Source of the DNA: Streptomonospora salina
GTDB lineage: Bacteria > Actinomycetota > Actinomycetes > Streptosporangiales > Streptosporangiaceae
NCBI RefSeq assembly: GCF_014204715.1
Contig: NZ_JACHLY010000001.1
Span: 4,176,501 to 4,240,500, forward strand
DNA length: 64,000 bases
Direction: 5' to 3'
Under the pieces are notes generated by a model. The model saw only the letters and a list, made by a program, of their open reading frames with translations. It was not told the DNA's origin and searched no databases. The stretch's first letter is position 1. Each line of letters opens with the position of its first letter. Positions 51,833-59,893 of this stretch are shown here, piece after piece. A program made the translations under genes and the position numbers.

Positions 51833-53044
51833 TCAGGCGGCGCGGGCGGCGTCGGGGGTCAGGTTTATGGGCAGGCTGGCGGGGCGGCGGATCATGAAGC
51901 TGGGCAGCGGCGGCACCTCGTCGGCCACTGCGAGGTGGGGGAAGCGAGTGAACAGGCCCGACAGGGCCGTTTCGAGTTCGAGGCGGGCGAGGTGGGCGCC
52001 CAGGCAGTAGTGGATGCCGTGGCCGAAGGCCAGATGCCCCTTGGGGTTGCGGGTCACGTCGAAGGCCTCGGGGTCGTGCCACCGGTGGGGGTCGAGTCCG
52101 GCGGCGGAAATGCCCAGCAGCACCCCGGTCCCGGCGGGCAGGTCCGTGCCGCACAGTTCGACCTCGCGGGTGGTGAAACAGATCGGCAGGGTGGCTACGG
52201 AGCTGTAGCGGCGCAGGCACTCCTCGATCGCCGGCGCCCAGCCCACCTGTCCGGACAGGACGAGGTCGCGCTGGTCGGGGTGGGTGGCCAGGGCCTGGGC
52301 GGCGTTGAGTAGGGCGCCCAGGGTGGTGTCGAAACCGGCGACGATCAGCAGGTAGCAGGTGTCGATCGCGTCGGCCCGGGACACGTCGCCCGCCCGGTGG
52401 GACGTGGCCAGCAGGGAGAGCAGGTCGCCGCCGGCGGCCTCAGGCGGGGTGTGGTCGAGCAGGTCGGCGATGTAGGCGCGGGCCTCCGCGTGCACCCCCG
52501 GGTCGGACAGGGCGAAGGCGCGGGTGGTGATGTCGCTCAAGCGTTCGGCGTGCTCGGGGCCGAGCCCGAAGAGGTCGAGGAACACTTCCACGGTCAGTTG
52601 CCAGGCGAAGTCCAGCAGGTCCACCCGCGGCCCGGCGGCTTCCATCCCGTCGAGGAGGCGGTCGGTGACGGCCTCGATCCGGCCCCGGCGGTGTTTCACG
52701 GCGGCCGGGGTGAAGGCGGGGCGCAGGAGCCGGCGGATCTGTTCGTGTTCGGTGCCGTTGAGGGCGAGGAGGCTGCGCAGGTCTCCCACCAGCGCCACCA
52801 GCGGATGGGACCGGTCCACCTCGCCGCGGTGCAGGGCGGGCCAGTTCTCGGCCCCGCGCAGGAACGTGCCGCTGGTGTCGCCTTGGACGGTGCGCAGGGC
52901 CTCGTCACTACAGGCGGCCCACAGGTGCAGGCCGGCTAGCTCGACCGCAGCCACCGGGCCAGCCGCTCGAAGACGCCGGGTGTTGGTGGCGGGGTCGTCG
53001 AGTTCGAGGCGGATGCGCGACGTGGGGCGGGGGACGGATTCCAC
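51833..53044 (-). CDS. Cytochrome P450, CYP154-like
   Basis: 403 residues from GTG 53044, with GGAGGACCC before it. I-helix LIVAGFDTTLGALLNAAQ with acid-alcohol pair, ExxR in APAIEECLRRYSS, and the heme loop LAFGHGIHYCLGAHLARLEL (Cys347). Complete and apparently active. Its first 109 bp lie inside the upstream P450 gene, in another frame. Pairs of a normal P450 with a CYP157-like partner are known in actinomycetes (conservon operons), though the other conservon genes are not present here. Confidence 0.9.
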   Translation of the reverse strand: MESVPRPTSRIRLELDDPATNTRRLRAAGPVAAVELAGLHLWAACSDEALRTVQGDTSGTFLRGAENWPALHRGEVDRSHPLVALVGDLRSLLALNGTEHEQIRRLLRPAFTPAAVKHRRGRIEAVTDRLLDGMEAAGPRVDLLDFAWQLTVEVFLDLFGLGPEHAERLSDITTRAFALSDPGVHAEARAYIADLLDHTPPEAAGGDLLSLLATSHRAGDVSRADAIDTCYLLIVAGFDTTLGALLNAAQALATHPDQRDLVLSGQVGWAPAIEECLRRYSSVATLPICFTTREVELCGTDLPAGTGVLLGISAAGLDPHRWHDPEAFDVTRNPKGHLAFGHGIHYCLGAHLARLELETALSGLFTRFPHLAVADEVPPLPSFMIRRPASLPINLTPDAARAA

Positions 53045-54267
53045 GGGTCCTCCTGGGTGAGGGGGCGGGCGGGGGTGAACGTCAGGGGCAGGCTGCGCCG
53101 TCCGGCGATGACCGTGGAGGCGCGCCGCGGAGCGTCGTCCTGGTCCAGGCGCAGGTCGGGCAGGCGCTGCTGGAGGCGCTCCACCCCGGTCTGGGCGATG
53201 GCCAGGGCGATGTCGCGGCCCAACTGCGGGCAGCCGTGCGGGCCCATGCCGAACACGGGATAGGCGCGGTTGGAGGGCTCGGGCGGGGCGGTACGCAGCT
53301 GGTGGCGTTGGGCGGCGCCGAAGCCCATGATCAGGCAGTCGCCCCGGCGCAGCCGGTAGCCGCCCACCTCGAGGCCGTCGGCGGTGGGGAAGCGGCCCAC
53401 CAGAGTCTCCAAGGGCGGGTGGCGCCACACCCCCTGGTTGAGGGTCTCGCTGATCAGCCAGGTGGAGCCGACCATGTGCAGCCGCGACGTCTGCAACAGG
53501 TCGGCCAGCGTGTTGGCGAGCGCGTGGGCGATGGGGTCGTGGGCGGCCGCCATGATCAGCGCGAGCTGGTCGCGGATCTCCGCATCCTCCAGCCCGCGGG
53601 CGACCATCCCGCTGGTGATGTCGCGGCCCGGGTGGGCGCGGCGGTGAGCGGCGTGGCCGATCAGGAGGTCTTGGAGCTGGTGGTGGGCGTGGCCGGCGTC
53701 GGCCTCGCCGTCCCAGAGCCGCTGCATGGCCATGCCCACCCGCAGCCCCGCGGGCTGGTCCATGCCGAACAATCGGCACAGCACCAGCAGCGGCAGCACG
53801 GAGGCGTACTCGGAGACCACGTCGGCCCGGCCCCGGGTGCAGAACCCGTCGATGACGACATCGGCGATCTCGCGGATGCGGGCGGGCAGCAGCGCCAGGG
53901 ACACCTCCTGCAAGGCGCCGGTCAGCGCCGTGCGCAGCCGCTCGTGTTCGGCGCCGTCGACCGACAAGGCGTTTTTGCGGGGCGGATACAGCGCCTGCAG
54001 CGGGCTGGCCTGCGGGATGGTGCCGTTCCACAAGTCGCGCCAGGCGCGGGGGTCGCGGGCGAAGGACCGCTCGTCTTTGAGGACCCGGTGCAGCACGGGC
54101 AGGCTGATCATGAGCCAGGCGGGCACGCCTTTCTCCAGCTCGACGGGCACCAGCCCGCGCTCGAAGTGCTCCCCATCGAGGCGGTCCAGGGCGGTGGGCA
54201 GGTCCAGGGCGGGATCGTCCAGCCGCAGCAGCGGCGGTGGCGGTGGGGGTTCGGGGGCCGGCGGCAT
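52936..54267 (-). CDS. Divergent cytochrome P450, CYP157-like, ExxR altered
   Basis: 443 residues from ATG 54267. Heme loop YPVFGMGPHGCPQLGRDIAL keeps the axial Cys346. The K-helix ExxR is replaced: ISETLNQGVWRHPP has Glu but Asn where Arg belongs. The I-helix MAAAHDPIAHALANTLADLL lacks the usual Thr. This recalls CYP157 enzymes, known to lack ExxR. The last 35 residues past TFTPARPLTQED overlap the next gene's start and are probably non-conserved. No frame damage elsewhere, so loss of the motif is not simple decay. Confidence 0.85.
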   Translation of the reverse strand: MPPAPEPPPPPPLLRLDDPALDLPTALDRLDGEHFERGLVPVELEKGVPAWLMISLPVLHRVLKDERSFARDPRAWRDLWNGTIPQASPLQALYPPRKNALSVDGAEHERLRTALTGALQEVSLALLPARIREIADVVIDGFCTRGRADVVSEYASVLPLLVLCRLFGMDQPAGLRVGMAMQRLWDGEADAGHAHHQLQDLLIGHAAHRRAHPGRDITSGMVARGLEDAEIRDQLALIMAAAHDPIAHALANTLADLLQTSRLHMVGSTWLISETLNQGVWRHPPLETLVGRFPTADGLEVGGYRLRRGDCLIMGFGAAQRHQLRTAPPEPSNRAYPVFGMGPHGCPQLGRDIALAIAQTGVERLQQRLPDLRLDQDDAPRRASTVIAGRRSLPLTFTPARPLTQEDPWNPSPAPRRASASNSTTPPPTPGVFERLARWLRSS

Positions 54268-54341
54268 GGGGGGAGTCGCTTTCGCACGGGAGAGAGGGGG
54301 CGGTCGAGGGCACCTGGCCCGGTTCCGGGGGTGGCGCGGTC

Positions 54342-54926
54342 TCAGAGGCTTCCGGCGGCGCGGCGCAGTAGTTCCTCGCAGCCGGCGACCAGGTCGGCGG
54401 CGTCCTCGTCCAGGGCGTCGGGATCGATGTCGATGCCCTGGATCACCGCGTCCGCGCCGGCGGCGAGGGCGTCCTGGTAGGCCAGGCGGTGGGCCAGATC
54501 GGTGGCGTTGTCGGCGGTCACGGTCTCCAGGAGCCCCAGGGCCACCTGCTCCGGGGGAAGGGACCGGGTGGCCACGAACCGGCCACAGCCGGGGGCACTC
54601 TCGTAGCGGATCCGCCACCGGGGGTGTTGCCGTTGGAGCGGGGCCACGGCCTCCTCATCTGTGGTGAGTGCCTTCTTGTTCGTGTTGGCGGCTTCGGCGA
54701 TGCATCGCGCTACGCGGTCATGGATCTCCAGTTGCCGGAGGAGTCCTTCCTCGCTCACGGCCGCAGCGGTCAGGACGCCCCGCAGGAACTCGGGTGCCGG
54801 CGCGATGCTGCCTACGAATACTCCGCGTTCGGGCGAGGAGGTGATGGCGTGGTAGCGGATGTCCCAGCGGGGATACCGCTCGCGCAAGCGGCGCAATGAC
54901 TGATCCACTGAGTTGTTCGGCATCAT
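54342..54926 (-). CDS. Hypothetical protein with internal duplication
   Basis: 194 residues from ATG 54926 (ATG 54923 next). No known family recognised. Two segments align with each other: residues about 10-75 (LRRLRERYPRWDIRYHAITS ... GVLTAAAVSEEGLLRQLEIH) and about 95-160 (VAPLQRQHPRWRIRYESAPG ... GLLETVTADNATDLAHRLAY), sharing L..L...xPRW.IRY and a helix-rich second half. An acidic tail (DIDPDALDEDAADL) follows. It is 74 bp upstream of the CYP157-like gene on the same strand. Confidence 0.75.
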   Translation of the reverse strand: MMPNNSVDQSLRRLRERYPRWDIRYHAITSSPERGVFVGSIAPAPEFLRGVLTAAAVSEEGLLRQLEIHDRVARCIAEAANTNKKALTTDEEAVAPLQRQHPRWRIRYESAPGCGRFVATRSLPPEQVALGLLETVTADNATDLAHRLAYQDALAAGADAVIQGIDIDPDALDEDAADLVAGCEELLRRAAGSL

Positions 54927-55095
54927 GTATACGGGTCAGCCGCGGTTGCCTGCGGAATTCTGGTTTCACCGCGATGCGCGCCGTGCCGGGTTCGAACAGG
55001 ACCTCGGAGAGCCTGGGCGGTCAACGGTCGGAGGTCCCAGGTGTCGCCATGCCGTTCGGTCGGCGATGCCGGTGGTCCTTCGTGCCGACGGGCCA

Positions 55096-55380
55096 TCACA
55101 CGAGTCCTGTGGCTCGGGTTTCCCATGGTCCAAGGCCGGGATTGAGGCCTATCGCGCGCGGCGGATCCTTCATCTGGGTTTCCAGTTCAGCGGCCGTTCC
55201 GGCATGCAGCGTCGGTGCCCACCGGTGCGGTGCTTCAGGTTTCTTCGAAGCGCACCAAGCAGAGGGGGTGCCGTGCTGGTCGGTAGAACGCCAAATTCCC
55301 CAGAAGGAGCCGTATTCGGCGTTGAGCCGGCCGAGTTCGACGTTCGGGGGGATCACGGGTACAGGGACGTCATTGGGCAT
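55096..55380 (-). CDS. Small hypothetical protein
   Basis: 94 residues from ATG 55380. LGRLNAEYGSFWGIWRSTDQ, GTPSAWCASKKPEAP and LHAGTAAELETQMKDPPRAI form a pattern I associate with short actinobacterial proteins encoded next to Xre-type regulators; no function is known. It lies 89 bp downstream of the Xre-type gene on the same strand. A 169-bp gap separates it from the duplicated hypothetical. Confidence 0.6.
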   Translation of the reverse strand: MPNDVPVPVIPPNVELGRLNAEYGSFWGIWRSTDQHGTPSAWCASKKPEAPHRWAPTLHAGTAAELETQMKDPPRAIGLNPGLGPWETRATGLV

Positions 55381-55469
55381 GTGTCGAACGTAGGCGTGGC
55401 AGGGCCGCGGGATCCGTACCGGCGCGAAGGTAAAAAACCCGCACTTTTGTGCGGGTACCGGCGTGCGGG

Positions 55470-56681
55470 TCAGGTAACGCCGGCGCGGTGGGCCAGTGGG
55501 CGCAGTTCCGGAGTAGAGCGGCGGTGCTCACGACTCATCAGCTCGGTCAGCACGTCCCCGGTGGCGGAGTCGTATCGAATGAGCTGCGGAGAGAGCCGCT
55601 CGGCTTCCAACAAGGTGTTCACCGCTGCGGCGTCCATCCGCCGCATCGTGTATCCGCGGGCGATGTCCAGTTGCACCTGGGCGCGGCGGCCGACGAGCCC
55701 GGTCGGAAGCGTCCTGACGTCGAGGGCCTCGCCTGTGTCGACGGCGGTCTGCGCGTCGCCCACGGCGACAGCCGTTGACACTGTGTGGATCGCGACGTTG
55801 GAGGGGCCGAACGCCGTCCCGTAGAAATTGCCGTCGTGCCCCAGCCGCTCGGCAGCGCGCCGCGCATCGGCGAGGAATCGAGGGATGCTCGCCCGATCGA
55901 AATCGGCAGCTGCAGCGGTAGCGGCGGCCAGGTGCAATCCGCCGTATACGCTCAGCTCCCCTGGTGTGCCGGGGTTCATCCGCCGCTCCAACGCGTGGGC
56001 AGCGCCCATCGCCAGGTCCAGCGCCGCGCCGCGCCGGTCCCGCGATATGAGGACGTAGGTCAGCCGGTAAGCGCCCACGGCGGCGAGTAGATTCTCATCG
56101 GCCCACTCGGCGGCGGACATGGCGCGATCCGCTGCTTGCCACGCGAGTTCACGCTCGCCCACCCGGCGAAGTACGGCCGCAGCGGTGTTGTAGACCTGCG
56201 CCCGGGCCGAGCACACCGCCGGCCGGTCGGCTCCCCGGCTGCGGGCCGCCGCCTCCACGTCGCGGATCAGACGCGGCAGTCGCCGCCCCACTTCGTCGTA
56301 GCGGGTTTCCTGGTAGGCGGCGTAGGTACGATCCGCTTCGGTACGGAGCCGACTGACGTCGATGGCCTGCGCCTCGCCGGTGTCCTGGATGATCGTCTCC
56401 AGGGTGGTATAGCGCGTCATGGCGGTCTCGATGTCGCGAGCGGCGGCGTAGCGTGCGCCGATATAGTCGGATGCCTCGTCGCCTGTCAGATCGCGGATAT
56501 CGATGCGCAGGACTTCGGCCAAGCGCGTGAGGACTTCGTGTGAGTCGACCTTGCGCTTTCCACGCTCGACCTGTGAGAGCCACGACTCGGAGCGGCCGAC
56601 GAGTCCGGCCAGTGCGGTCTGGGAAAGGTTGCGGCGCTTGCGGGCGCGCCGAATGGTCTGCCCGCGCGTGGCTGCGTCCAC
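55470..56681 (-). CDS. Xre-family regulator with TPR-like C-terminal region
   Basis: 403 residues from GTG 56681, preceded by GAGGAGATCATCC. N-terminal HTH_31: IRRARKRRNLSQTALAGLVG, RSESWLSQVERGKRKVDSHE and VLTRLAEVLRIDIRDLTGDE. The remaining 320 residues are Ala/Arg-rich helical repeats (e.g. AWQAADRAMSAAEWADENLL, RAQVQLDIARGYTMRRMDAA), the sensor part of such regulators, which often bind a small signal or peptide. It lies 11 bp downstream of the flavoprotein gene, in one operon. Confidence 0.88.
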   Translation of the reverse strand: MDAATRGQTIRRARKRRNLSQTALAGLVGRSESWLSQVERGKRKVDSHEVLTRLAEVLRIDIRDLTGDEASDYIGARYAAARDIETAMTRYTTLETIIQDTGEAQAIDVSRLRTEADRTYAAYQETRYDEVGRRLPRLIRDVEAAARSRGADRPAVCSARAQVYNTAAAVLRRVGERELAWQAADRAMSAAEWADENLLAAVGAYRLTYVLISRDRRGAALDLAMGAAHALERRMNPGTPGELSVYGGLHLAAATAAAADFDRASIPRFLADARRAAERLGHDGNFYGTAFGPSNVAIHTVSTAVAVGDAQTAVDTGEALDVRTLPTGLVGRRAQVQLDIARGYTMRRMDAAAVNTLLEAERLSPQLIRYDSATGDVLTELMSREHRRSTPELRPLAHRAGVT

Positions 56682-56692
56682 GGATGATCTCC

Positions 56693-57211
56693 TCAGGGAG
56701 TCATATCGTTCAGGGTGTCGGCGACACGGCTCCAGGTCGGCATGCGCCGGTGGTACGGGGCATCGGGGTCGAACAGGATCGTCACGCGGGGGATCTCCTC
56801 CAGGGTCTGGAGGGAGCGGTCGAACGACGGGTGGGCGGCGAGCTGGGGTTTGCAATGCGGTACCACCAGGGTCGGTACCCCGTAGCCGGTCATCTCGCAC
56901 AACAGCCCGATCGCCATGTTGTCGGTGATGCCCTGAGCGAACTTGTTCACGGAATTGAACGTGAGAGGACACGCCAGTACCGCGTCGGCCTTGGGCATGG
57001 GCGATCCGGTGCCGGGCATGCGGTAATCCACGCGCACAGAATGCCCCGTCAGACTCGCCAGCTCCGCGGGGTCGTGGAAGTTCGTGCCGGTAGGAGTCGA
57101 TAGTGCGACGACTTCCCACCCTTGCTCCTGCAGGAGTTCCACCAGATCGGCGATGCCCTCGGGCGCGGGAGCGGCCGAGACCACCAGATACAGCGTGCGT
57201 GAAGCGGGCAT
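56693..57211 (-). CDS. Flavoprotein (HFCD/PF02441 type)
   Basis: 172 residues from ATG 57211. LYLVVSAAPAPEGIADLVEL at the start, ADAVLACPLTFNSVNKFAQG, then ITDNMAIGLLCEM in the position of the PASANT-like motif, and VPTLVVPHCKPQLAAHPSFD. FMN-binding proteins of this fold include EpiD-type Cys decarboxylases and phosphopantothenoylcysteine decarboxylase, but the catalytic His region is not typical and the local precursor does not end in Cys. It is more likely the flavoprotein commonly paired with an Xre regulator in actinomycetes. Confidence 0.82.
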   Translation of the reverse strand: MPASRTLYLVVSAAPAPEGIADLVELLQEQGWEVVALSTPTGTNFHDPAELASLTGHSVRVDYRMPGTGSPMPKADAVLACPLTFNSVNKFAQGITDNMAIGLLCEMTGYGVPTLVVPHCKPQLAAHPSFDRSLQTLEEIPRVTILFDPDAPYHRRMPTWSRVADTLNDMTP

Positions 57212-57724
57212 GAGGGCAGTGTAGGAGCCGCCCGCCCGCTGCTATGGCTAGCGCGGTCACCACGGGCCCCGTCACTTGCACGTGGCTCGCGCTGGATCGT
57301 TGAACTCCGCCACCGCAGGGTTCGGTCCGCAGTACCAGGGGCTGCACGCTACGGATGAGCGGGTACGCGTCGACACGATTCCCACGGTCCAGGCGGTTTA
57401 CGGCCACACTCTCCGCTTGCTCACCCGGCCGCCGTCCGAGGCAGGTGCTGCAGCCATACCTGGGTCCGGCGCGTGAGGCCAGTGTCGCGCTGAGGTTCGC
57501 GGACTTCGTTGTTGCGCGGGCCTGCAGAGGTCGCGCATGACCGCGTTGACGTGACCAAGAAAATCGCGGTCAGTGATCGTGCGCTGACCTGGAATAGCGT
57601 GATCGACACGTAGCGGGTGGCCGAAATGGGCCATTAGTGACGTCAAGAACCTCTTGGATCACATCAGGCCACTTGTTAGCGTCACTCCCCGAACAGGGAT
57701 GGTAACGATGCGGGAAGGTCGTAC
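57212..57724. other. Divergent intergenic region
   Basis: 513 bp between the minus-strand cluster and the plus-strand Tad-like operon; promoters for both should lie here. Short open frames show no family motif. TGACCGCG near 57538 and CGCGGTCA near 57565 form an 8-bp inverted repeat around 19 bases. Confidence 0.45.
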
Positions 57725-58222
57725 GTGATCAGCCTGTCGCGCGTCGCGGGGACGTGTCTCGTGTTGCTGGCTACATCGTGTAATGCCCCTCAAGAACCAG
57801 GCGCCTCTACTTCGACGCCTACCTCCTCTTCGAAAACGCAGACTGCGTCGCCGAGCCCAGAAGAGCAGGCTGTCGCTACCTATAAGTCCATGTGGGAAGT
57901 TGCCGTCGAGGCTTCCCGCGAAGCAAATGCGGACCCTCCGCGCCTGGAGAGGTATGCCGCCGGAGATGCGGCTGAGCTGATGCGTCAAGGGCTTGAGGGG
58001 ATCGACACCCCACTGGAGGGAGAACCTCGGCACGACATAGAGGTTCTCTCTGCTGAGGAGGACGTCGTCGAAATCCGCGATTGCCAGGATGGCTCTCGGT
58101 GGGTGGCAGAGGGCGAGCCGCCTTCCGGCGAAAAGAACATCCGGATCGACGCGACTATCACGCGCGATGCCTTGTCATGGCAGGTCACGGACATGCGCAA
58201 CTGGGGTCCGGATACATGCTGA
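57725..58222 (+). CDS. Putative lipoprotein
   Basis: 165 residues from GTG 57725. A signal peptide with lipobox (RVAGTCLVLLATSC, Cys19) is followed by a Ser/Thr/Pro-rich linker (STSTPTSSSKTQTASPSP) and a compact domain: VATYKSMWEVAVEASREANA, LERYAAGDAAELMRQGLEG, IEVLSAEEDVVEIRDCQDGS, RDALSWQVTDMRNWGPDTC. Two internal cysteines (DCQDGS and the last residue) may bond. No enzymatic motif. Its stop lies inside the next gene's start, so it belongs to the Tad-like operon. Confidence 0.75.
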   Translation: MISLSRVAGTCLVLLATSCNAPQEPGASTSTPTSSSKTQTASPSPEEQAVATYKSMWEVAVEASREANADPPRLERYAAGDAAELMRQGLEGIDTPLEGEPRHDIEVLSAEEDVVEIRDCQDGSRWVAEGEPPSGEKNIRIDATITRDALSWQVTDMRNWGPDTC

Positions 58223-59088
58223 GGGCAGGTGTCATGATCATGGCCACCGCGGTTCTTCTTTGGGTTTCAGCGCAAGCGGCATTCGCCGATGACAACGGGT
58301 TCTACAGCTCATGGACGTGCGGCGAGAACGGCGGTCCCGGTTGTGACGTGAGCGCACGATCGACGGAGACGGACCCGGGCGGTTCCGGTCCCCCTCCACA
58401 GTCCGACGACTCCTCGACCGGCGGTTCGGAAACCTCCGGTGGCGGCGGCAGTGGACCTGCTGAGGGCAGCTCCGACTGCGAGACGGACCGGGTTCGGGTG
58501 CCGACGAACAGCGGTGTTCCGGAGACCCAGCTGGAGCAGGACGGCACCGCCTGTGCGGACCTCGCGGCCGACCAAGTGCCCGGCTCGGGCGAGGCGGCGG
58601 TGGATCCGGTGGTCGTGGCCTATGAGGCGCGGGCGTCGATGGAACTGCCGGCTCCGCAAATGGGCGGCTCCCCCGCGCTGGAGGCCGAGCAGCTGGTGGG
58701 GGTGCCCACCTGGCTGTGGGTCGATCACCGGGATTGGGAGCCGGTCAGCGCCGAAGCGTCGGTGCCGGGCGGGTCGGTGGAGGTCACCGCCGCGCCCACG
58801 ACAACCGTGTGGGAGCTGGGCGGGGACACCCGGGTGGAGTGCGCGGGGCCGGGTACCGCCTACGACCCCGCCGTCCACACCCCCGAGGCGGCGTCGCCCG
58901 ACTGCGGCCACACCTTCACCCGCTCCTCGGCCGATGCGCCCGGCGGGGCGTTTCCGGTCGGGGTGGAGGTGACCTGGAACGTGGCGTGGTCCAGCAGCGA
59001 GGGCGAGGGCGGTGAGCTGGAGCCGCTGACCACGCGCGCGCAGGAGCGGGTGGAGGTCACCGAGTCCCACGGGGTGGTGACGCGGTGA
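58216..59088 (+). CDS. Secreted protein of the Tad-like locus
   Basis: 290 residues from ATG 58216 (ATG 58234 possible), overlapping the lipoprotein stop. Signal peptide MIMATAVLLWVSAQAAFADD, a Gly/Ser-rich low-complexity linker (about 55-90), then a beta-rich part with LVGVPTWLWVDHRDWEPVSA, VEVTAAPTTTVWELGGDTRV and GVEVTWNVAWSSSEGEG. Homologues beside actinobacterial Tad genes are often mislabelled ATP/GTP-binding proteins; no nucleotide motif is seen. Probably an extracellular or wall-associated component. Confidence 0.72.
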   Translation: MLRAGVMIMATAVLLWVSAQAAFADDNGFYSSWTCGENGGPGCDVSARSTETDPGGSGPPPQSDDSSTGGSETSGGGGSGPAEGSSDCETDRVRVPTNSGVPETQLEQDGTACADLAADQVPGSGEAAVDPVVVAYEARASMELPAPQMGGSPALEAEQLVGVPTWLWVDHRDWEPVSAEASVPGGSVEVTAAPTTTVWELGGDTRVECAGPGTAYDPAVHTPEAASPDCGHTFTRSSADAPGGAFPVGVEVTWNVAWSSSEGEGGELEPLTTRAQERVEVTESHGVVTR

Positions 59089-59161
59089 CGGAGTGAGGCC
59101 CGGGCCGCAGCGGTCCGGTTCAGCAGGGACACGACACTCCTCGGCGCGGTGAGGGCGAGCG

Positions 59162-59893
59162 GTGACGACGACGGCGGAGAAACCCGAGACAACCGATCAG
59201 AAAAACCGGAAAAGCGGCGCGTCGGTGCGGTTGGGGCCGGTGCGGCGGCGCCGCTGGCGCTGGATCAGCGCGGGGGTGCTGCTGGTGGCGCTGGGTGCCG
59301 GCGCCAACGTGGCGATCGGCCTGAGCCAGCAGGAGCAGGTGGCGGTGCTGGCGGCCGACCGTGACCTCTCGGCCGGGCATGTGCTGGCCGAGGAGGACGT
59401 GCGGGTGGTGCGTCTGGACGGGGCCGCCGCGGGCTTGGGGCTGGTCGAGGCCCGCTCGCATCAGGCTTTCGGCAAGCGCCTGGCCGTGCCGCTGACCGAC
59501 GGCACCCCCCTGAACCGGAGCGCGTTGGGGGCGAAGGAGCAGTACCCGCCCCAGGACCAGGCGATCGTGTCGGCGGCCGTGGGCCCCGGGGTGCTGCCGG
59601 GTTCGGCCGAAGAGGGCAGCCCGGTGGCGGCGATCATCACCCCCGCCTCGGGTGCACCCGGCGACCAGGCGCCGCAGGAGACCGACGACGGCGCCGCCCA
59701 GGAGGCGCCGGGGGCGCAAGGGCGCTCGGTCCCGGCGCGCATCCACCGGGTGCAGCAGGCCGATGCGGCCTCGAGTGCGACCACCGTGGTCGAGCTGGTG
59801 GTCCAGGCGCCCGATGCCCAGGCGGTGGCGCGCGCGGCCGGTGAGGAACGGCTGCGCTTGGCGCTGGTGTCGCGAACCGAGGGAGGGCTGTGA
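59162..59893 (+). CDS. SAF-domain (CpaB/RcpC-like) protein
   Basis: 243 residues from GTG 59162. One membrane anchor (RWISAGVLLVALGAGANVAI) and a SAF domain: VLAADRDLSAGHVLAEEDVR, AFGKRLAVPLTDGTPLNRSA. An Ala/Gly/Glu-rich insert and a C-terminal beta region (TTVVELVVQAPDAQAVARAA) follow. CpaB proteins assemble around the secretin or wall channel in Tad systems. It overlaps the next gene by 4 nt. Confidence 0.83.
   Translation: MTTTAEKPETTDQKNRKSGASVRLGPVRRRRWRWISAGVLLVALGAGANVAIGLSQQEQVAVLAADRDLSAGHVLAEEDVRVVRLDGAAAGLGLVEARSHQAFGKRLAVPLTDGTPLNRSALGAKEQYPPQDQAIVSAAVGPGVLPGSAEEGSPVAAIITPASGAPGDQAPQETDDGAAQEAPGAQGRSVPARIHRVQQADAASSATTVVELVVQAPDAQAVARAAGEERLRLALVSRTEGGL

Noticed and set aside
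51833-54313. 826-codon frame read as a giant P450 fusion
   Set aside because: Above 53044 it is out of frame with the first P450; the heme and K-helix motifs show two separate genes.
56693-57211. EpiD-type decarboxylase for the lanthipeptide
   Set aside because: The precursor ends in Ser-Gly-Val, not Cys, and the flavoprotein is coupled to an Xre regulator rather than to lan genes; kept only as a flavoprotein.
57290-57345. tRNA-like T-arm (GGGTTCGGTCC)
   Set aside because: No acceptor stem or anticodon arm could be folded around it.
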